NCBI RefSeq assembly: GCF_943193085.1
Contig: NZ_CALPCU010000010.1
Span: forward strand, 10,118 to 74,117
Length of the DNA stretch: 64,000 bases
Origin: Vermiculatibacterium agrestimuris
Lineage (GTDB): Bacteria > Bacillota > Clostridia > Oscillospirales > Oscillospiraceae
Direction of reading: 5' to 3'
The notes under the pieces are model-generated. The model was given only the letters and a program-made list of their open reading frames with translations. It had not been told where the DNA came from and did no database searches. The translations under genes and the position numbers were made by a program. Numbering within the stretch: position 1 is the first letter of the stretch; each line of letters begins with the position of its first letter. This document shows positions 60,765-64,000 of the stretch, piece after piece.

Positions 60765-61433
60765 TTAACGGAAATAGTCCAGCTTTTTCTCCAGCCTGCC
60801 CAGCAGAAGGGTCACCACCCCGTTAAACACCAGGTAGTAGACTCCCGTGAAAAACAGGGGCCAGAGAAGACCGGAGTAGCCATGGGAGGTCTTCATGAAG
60901 GCCTGCCCCGCCCAGATGACCTCCTGGAAAGAGATGATCCGGGCCAGCGAGGTGTCCTTCACCAAGGTGATGATCTCGTTAGACATAGGGGGCACGATGC
61001 GCTTGATCATCTGGAGCAGGGTGACCTTGAAGAAGATCTCCCGCCGGGTCATCCCCAGCACCAGTCCCGCCTCCTGCTGGCCCGCGGGGACTCCCTGGAT
61101 GCCGCCCCGGTAGATCTCGGAGAAGTAGCAGGAGTAGTTGATGATGAAGGCGATGGCCGAGGCCAGGAACCGCCCCGACTCCCCGGTGCCCCAGGGGGAA
61201 TAGCCCAGCAGCTTGCCGGGGATGTAGTAGAGGATGATGAGCTGGAGCATCAGGGGGGTGCCCCGGATGACCCAGATGACCCCCCGGGTGAGCCACCGCA
61301 GGGGAGAGAAGCGGCTCATGGAGCCGAAGGAGATCACCAGCCCCAGGGGGATAGCCCCCAGAAGGGTGACGGCAAAGAGCTTTAGGGTTTGAAGAAAGCC
61401 CTGGTTCAGGGCAACCACAACGGTGAGGAACAC
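60765..61433 (-). CDS. Polar amino-acid ABC transporter permease (HisM/GlnP type)
   Basis: A 222-residue permease with about five helices. N-terminal GFLQTLKLFAVTLLGAIPLGLVIS is the HEQRo/His-Glu-Gln family start; the EAA loop is EAGLVLGMTRREIFFKVTLLQMIKRIVPP, which docks on the ATPase. GTG start follows AGGAGGTG. It lies 13 nt before the ATPase gene. Confidence 0.95.
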   Translation of the reverse strand: MFLTVVVALNQGFLQTLKLFAVTLLGAIPLGLVISFGSMSRFSPLRWLTRGVIWVIRGTPLMLQLIILYYIPGKLLGYSPWGTGESGRFLASAIAFIINYSCYFSEIYRGGIQGVPAGQQEAGLVLGMTRREIFFKVTLLQMIKRIVPPMSNEIITLVKDTSLARIISFQEVIWAGQAFMKTSHGYSGLLWPLFFTGVYYLVFNGVVTLLLGRLEKKLDYFR

Positions 61434-61471
61434 GGGGGAGACACCTCCTGAAATAAGGTAAAAACAGACGG

Positions 61472-61501
61472 GTAGGGGCCGATGTCCTCATCGGCCCCTA
61501 C
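61472..61501 (-). repeat. Palindromic intergenic (REP-like) hairpin
   Basis: GTAGGGGCCGATG (61472-61484) and CATCGGCCCCTAC (61489-61501) form a 13-bp perfect stem with loop TCCT between the binding-protein and permease genes. Such an element often protects the upstream message so that the binding protein is made in excess. Copy number in the genome cannot be judged. Confidence 0.7.
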
Positions 61502-61533
61502 GGGTATGCGGAAAGGCTTGCGGGCGCAGTCCC

Positions 61534-62334
61534 TTACTTCTGCTCCACGAGCTTGTCCCCGATACCATAGGTATCGGCGATCTGCTGCATGGTACCGTCC
61601 TCATAGGCAGTCTGGAAGAAATCGTTGAGCGCCCCGGCCAGGTCGCTGCCCTTGCGGAAGCCCACGCCGTACTCCTCGCTGTTGAGCTCCACAGTGTAGG
61701 TCAGGCCGGCGTAGCTGGTGCCCTCTCCCACGGTGGCGGCGGCCATCAGGTAGTCAATGACGGCGGCGTCCGCAGTGCCGGAGGAGACCTCCAAAAGGGC
61801 AGTGGCCTGATCCTGGACGGGAGTGTAGTCGGCCCCCAGGGCCTCCACCTGCTCCATGCCGGCGGAGCCGTTCTCCACGGCAAACTGGAGCTCCTTTACG
61901 CTGTCCACCGTCTGATAATCGGCTGCCTTGTCGGCGGGGACGATGACCACCTGGGCGTTATTGAAGTAGGGGTTGGAGCACTCCATGGCCGCCTTCACAT
62001 CGTCGGTGAGGGTCATGCCGTTCCACACCACATCGATGGTCTTGCCCTCCAGCTCAGAGATCTTGTTGTCCCAGTCGATGATCTGGAACTCCACCTTCAC
62101 CCCCAGGCTCTCGGCAAAGGCCTTGGCCAGGTCGGCGTCAAAGCCGATCCACTCGCCGCTGGCGTCAGTGTAGTCCATGGGCTCAAACTCGGTGATACCC
62201 ACCACAAGAGTGCCCTTATCCTGGACGTATGCCTTGTCGCTGTCCCCCTTGGCGGCCTGGTTGCCCGCACCGGCGCAGCCGGCCAGGGAGAGGGCCAGGG
62301 TGAGCGCCAGGGCCGCGGAAATGATCTTTTTCAT
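61534..62334 (-). CDS. Polar amino-acid ABC transporter substrate-binding lipoprotein
   Basis: A 266-residue lipoprotein: signal peptide with lipobox LAGC (about residues 17-20), then a family 3 binding fold with GTLVVGITEFEPMDYTDASGEWIGFDADLAKAFAESLGV, GKTIDVVWNGMTLTDDV and GIGDKLVEQK at the end. The Asp/Trp/Gly pattern fits cystine/glutamine/polar amino-acid binders, without identifying the ligand. ATG 62334 follows AGGAGG by 9 nt. It is first in the SBP-permease-ATPase operon. Confidence 0.94.
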   Translation of the reverse strand: MKKIISAALALTLALSLAGCAGAGNQAAKGDSDKAYVQDKGTLVVGITEFEPMDYTDASGEWIGFDADLAKAFAESLGVKVEFQIIDWDNKISELEGKTIDVVWNGMTLTDDVKAAMECSNPYFNNAQVVIVPADKAADYQTVDSVKELQFAVENGSAGMEQVEALGADYTPVQDQATALLEVSSGTADAAVIDYLMAAATVGEGTSYAGLTYTVELNSEEYGVGFRKGSDLAGALNDFFQTAYEDGTMQQIADTYGIGDKLVEQK

Positions 62335-62393
62335 GGTATGTATCCTCCTGAAATTATCCTTTTTGCGCAGCTGGTTTCCCACCGCGCTTTAGT

Positions 62394-62437
62394 ATATTAA
62401 CACGCTAATGTGAAAATGTAAATAGGCATTTTGCCTA
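62394..62437 (-). promoter_or_regulatory. Promoter and operator-like repeat of the amino-acid ABC operon
   Basis: Minus strand TTTACA (62422-62417), 17 nt, TAATAT (62399-62394). Immediately upstream of the -35 is a perfect inverted repeat TAGGCA-TTT-TGCCTA (62423-62437), a candidate regulator site. Confidence 0.65.
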
Positions 62438-62457
62438 ATTTCCTCTTTTGTCAAAAA

Positions 62458-62491
62458 AAGGCCGCTCCACAGACAGTCGTGGGGCGGCCTT
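62458..62491 (-). terminator. Minus-strand terminator upstream of the amino-acid ABC operon
   Basis: GTGG-G-GCGGCCTT pairs with AAGGCCGC-T-CCAC (one G-U pair); on the minus strand it is followed by seven T. It ends a minus-strand transcript that must come from 62.5-62.7 kb. Confidence 0.85.
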
Positions 62492-62506
62492 GAACGTGCG
62501 GAGGAC

Positions 62507-62599
62507 TTATCCCTTTTTCTCGTCCGGCTTCAGGAAGAGATTGGCCGGAATGGCCCAGCACATTGCGGTGTAAAGTGATATCACATAAAATGGTACCAC
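62507..62599 (-). CDS. Possible very small membrane peptide or gene remnant
   Basis: Just before the terminator, a minus-strand frame of up to 30 codons ends PFYVISLYTAMCWAIPANLFLKPDEKKG. The hydrophobic segment plus charged tail looks like a membrane protein's C-terminal end. GGGAGGAG lies at 62601-62608, only 1 nt from GTG 62599; GTG 62584 is 16 nt away, so neither start is ideal. It may be a small protein or a remnant of a larger permease. Nothing else was recognised in 62600-62757. Confidence 0.3.
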   Translation of the reverse strand: MVPFYVISLYTAMCWAIPANLFLKPDEKKG

Positions 62600-62771
62600 A
62601 CTCCTCCCTCTATTTCCATGGACGCATTTCCCTTTTGAACCCTTCCTTCCCGGAATTTTTGCCAAAACGCATAAGAATCGCCGCCGCTTCCAGCTTTCGA
62701 CGGGAATAGTACGGCCAAAATTCCACATCTTAATGCCAGAATTTCAAGCCAGAATTTCAGGAGGCAATACC

Positions 62772-63914
62772 ATGAAAAAACTACTTGCGGCCCTGCTGGC
62801 CGCCTCTCTCTGTGTCCTCCCCGCCCACGCGGCAGAGACCCCCGCCCCCGTGCTGGAGCTGGATGCGGGCGCCGCCGTGCTTATGGAGAAGGAGACCGGC
62901 GAAATTTTGTATTCCCTCAATCCCCACGACCGTTTAGAGCCCGCCAGCGTCACCAAGGTCATGACGCTCCTGCTGGTGATGGAGGCCATTGACGGCGGCA
63001 GCCTCTCGGTGGAGGACAGCGTCCAGGTCTCCACCCGGGCCGCCTCCATGGGCGGCAGCCAGGTCTATTTGAAGGAAGGGGAGATCATGACCGTTCACGA
63101 CCTGCTCAAGGCGGTGGCCGTGGCCTCGGGCAACGATGCCGCCGTGGCCCTGGCCGAGCACCTGGCGGGCAGTGAGAGTGCCTTCGTGGAGCGGATGAAC
63201 CAGCGTGCGGCAGAGCTGGGTATGGCGGACACCACCTTTGTCAACTGTACCGGCCTCACCGCCCCCGGCCACCTGACCTCCGCCTACGACATCGCCCTTA
63301 TGAGCCGTGAGCTCATTCTGAACCACCCCCGTATCCAGGAGTACTCCACCATCTGGATGGATTCTCTTCGGGACGGCGCCTTTCAGCTGGCCAACACCAA
63401 TAAGCTTCTGCGCTACTATGACGGCTGCACCGGGCTGAAGACCGGCTTCACCTCCTCCGCCGGGTACTGCGTTTCCGCCACCGCCCAGCGGGACGGCATG
63501 GAGCTTATCGCCGTAGTGCTCAAATCCACCACCAAGGATACCCGTTCCGCCACCGCCTCCGCCCTGCTCAATTACGGCTTCGCAACCTATACCGTCATGG
63601 ACGTGACTCCTCCCCAGGCCCTTCCCCCCGTGGCGGTGCTCCTGGGTGAGCAGGAGACTGTCCAGCCCGTGGTGGCCGGCCAGGGCCGTATTCTGGTGGA
63701 GAAGTCCCAGATCGACCAGGTGGAGACCACCGTGGAGCTGTGCCGGGATGTGGAGGCCCCCGTGGAGGAGGGCCAGCAGCTGGGCAAGCTCACCGTCACT
63801 GTCGGCGGCGTGGAGCGGCAGAGCCTCCCCCTTTTGGCCGCCCAGGGCGTGGAACGGCTCACCATCCCCCGTATCTTCGGCGGCCTGCTGAGGGGCTTCT
63901 TCCTTTCGGACTGA
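62772..63914 (+). CDS. D-alanyl-D-alanine carboxypeptidase (S11, DacF type)
   Basis: A 380-residue PBP. Signal peptide cleaved near AHA (residue ~20). Catalytic motifs are SVTK (59-62), SGN (119-121) and KTGF (223-226). A C-terminal PBP5_C beta domain and a terminal amphipathic/hydrophobic segment (IFGGLLRGFFLSD) replace the long tail of the paralogue at 18.8-20.1 kb. AGGAGG sits 7 nt before ATG 62772. It trims D-Ala from peptidoglycan pentapeptides; in spore formers such enzymes also shape cortex cross-linking. The 86 nt after it, to the window end, show no gene or terminator. Confidence 0.95.
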   Translation: MKKLLAALLAASLCVLPAHAAETPAPVLELDAGAAVLMEKETGEILYSLNPHDRLEPASVTKVMTLLLVMEAIDGGSLSVEDSVQVSTRAASMGGSQVYLKEGEIMTVHDLLKAVAVASGNDAAVALAEHLAGSESAFVERMNQRAAELGMADTTFVNCTGLTAPGHLTSAYDIALMSRELILNHPRIQEYSTIWMDSLRDGAFQLANTNKLLRYYDGCTGLKTGFTSSAGYCVSATAQRDGMELIAVVLKSTTKDTRSATASALLNYGFATYTVMDVTPPQALPPVAVLLGEQETVQPVVAGQGRILVEKSQIDQVETTVELCRDVEAPVEEGQQLGKLTVTVGGVERQSLPLLAAQGVERLTIPRIFGGLLRGFFLSD

Positions 63915-64000
63915 CCAAAAAAATTCAGCCGCAGGAACGGCCGCCTCATCACCCAGGGCCGACTGACCATCCAATAAAAAAGAAAAAGGACACAAAAAGA

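Overview
The window reads as a chromosomal segment of a GC-rich, endospore-forming, strictly anaerobic Bacillota of the Oscillospiraceae/Flavonifractor-Intestinimonas kind. This is an inference from gene content: Spo0A, SpoIVB, YlbJ and a SpoVB-type flippase mark a spore former; a group B-like [FeFe] hydrogenase, CoA-dependent dehydration chemistry and a HrcA/CIRCE heat-shock operon fit a clostridial anaerobe. No rRNA, tRNA, CRISPR array, insertion sequence or prophage was seen.

Layout. 0.1-6.5 kb: a MATE exporter, then hrcA-grpE-dnaK-dnaJ behind a sigma-A promoter and a perfect CIRCE operator. 6.5-10.7 kb: a PMT-type glycosyltransferase, a PHP phosphatase, rpiB and a GNAT enzyme. 10.7-18.7 kb: nine minus-strand genes, mostly overlapping by the 4-nt ATGA/GTGA type: a ComEA-like protein, an OmpR/HK pair with a GerMN lipoprotein, two HAD phosphatases, then a solute-binding-protein/YesM kinase/YesN regulator trio resembling a sugar-phosphate three-component sensor. 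18.8-31 kb: a DD-carboxypeptidase, TSCPD protein, ROK kinase, P-type ATPase, Bax-inhibitor-like protein, spoIVB-spo0A, a PPTase and a second OmpR/HK pair. 31-40.7 kb: degV and tetR facing each other across a mirror-symmetric control region, ylbJ, the hydrogenase, a P-loop ATPase, a flavodoxin, relics of an HxlR/flavin-reductase pair, a DUF554 protein and a SpoVB-like flippase.

40.8-56.8 kb is the most interesting part: 14 genes that look like one inducible catabolic island. A minus-strand series encodes an AtzG/GatC-like small protein, an amidase, a YhdT + SSS sodium symporter pair, a class III CoA transferase, an enoyl-CoA hydratase, a sigma-54 activator, a two-subunit 2-hydroxyacyl-CoA-dehydratase-type enzyme with its ATP-dependent activator, two acyl-CoA dehydrogenases and a second crotonase. 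A divergent gene encodes an alpha-methylacyl-CoA-racemase-like protein. Both arms start at well-spaced -24/-12 (sigma-54) promoters flanking one 16-bp palindrome. The implied logic is import of an amide, hydrolysis to an acid, CoA loading, epimerisation, dehydration and/or beta-oxidation, switched on by the linked activator. The substrate is unknown.

56.8-64 kb: a yybP-ykoY (manganese) riboswitch in front of a CaCA-family exchanger, a secreted carbohydrate-binding/SLH protein, a polar amino-acid ABC transporter (binding protein, permease, ATPase) and a second DD-carboxypeptidase. Start codons were chosen by Shine-Dalgarno position where several were possible. All functions are from family recognition by eye; no database search was run.
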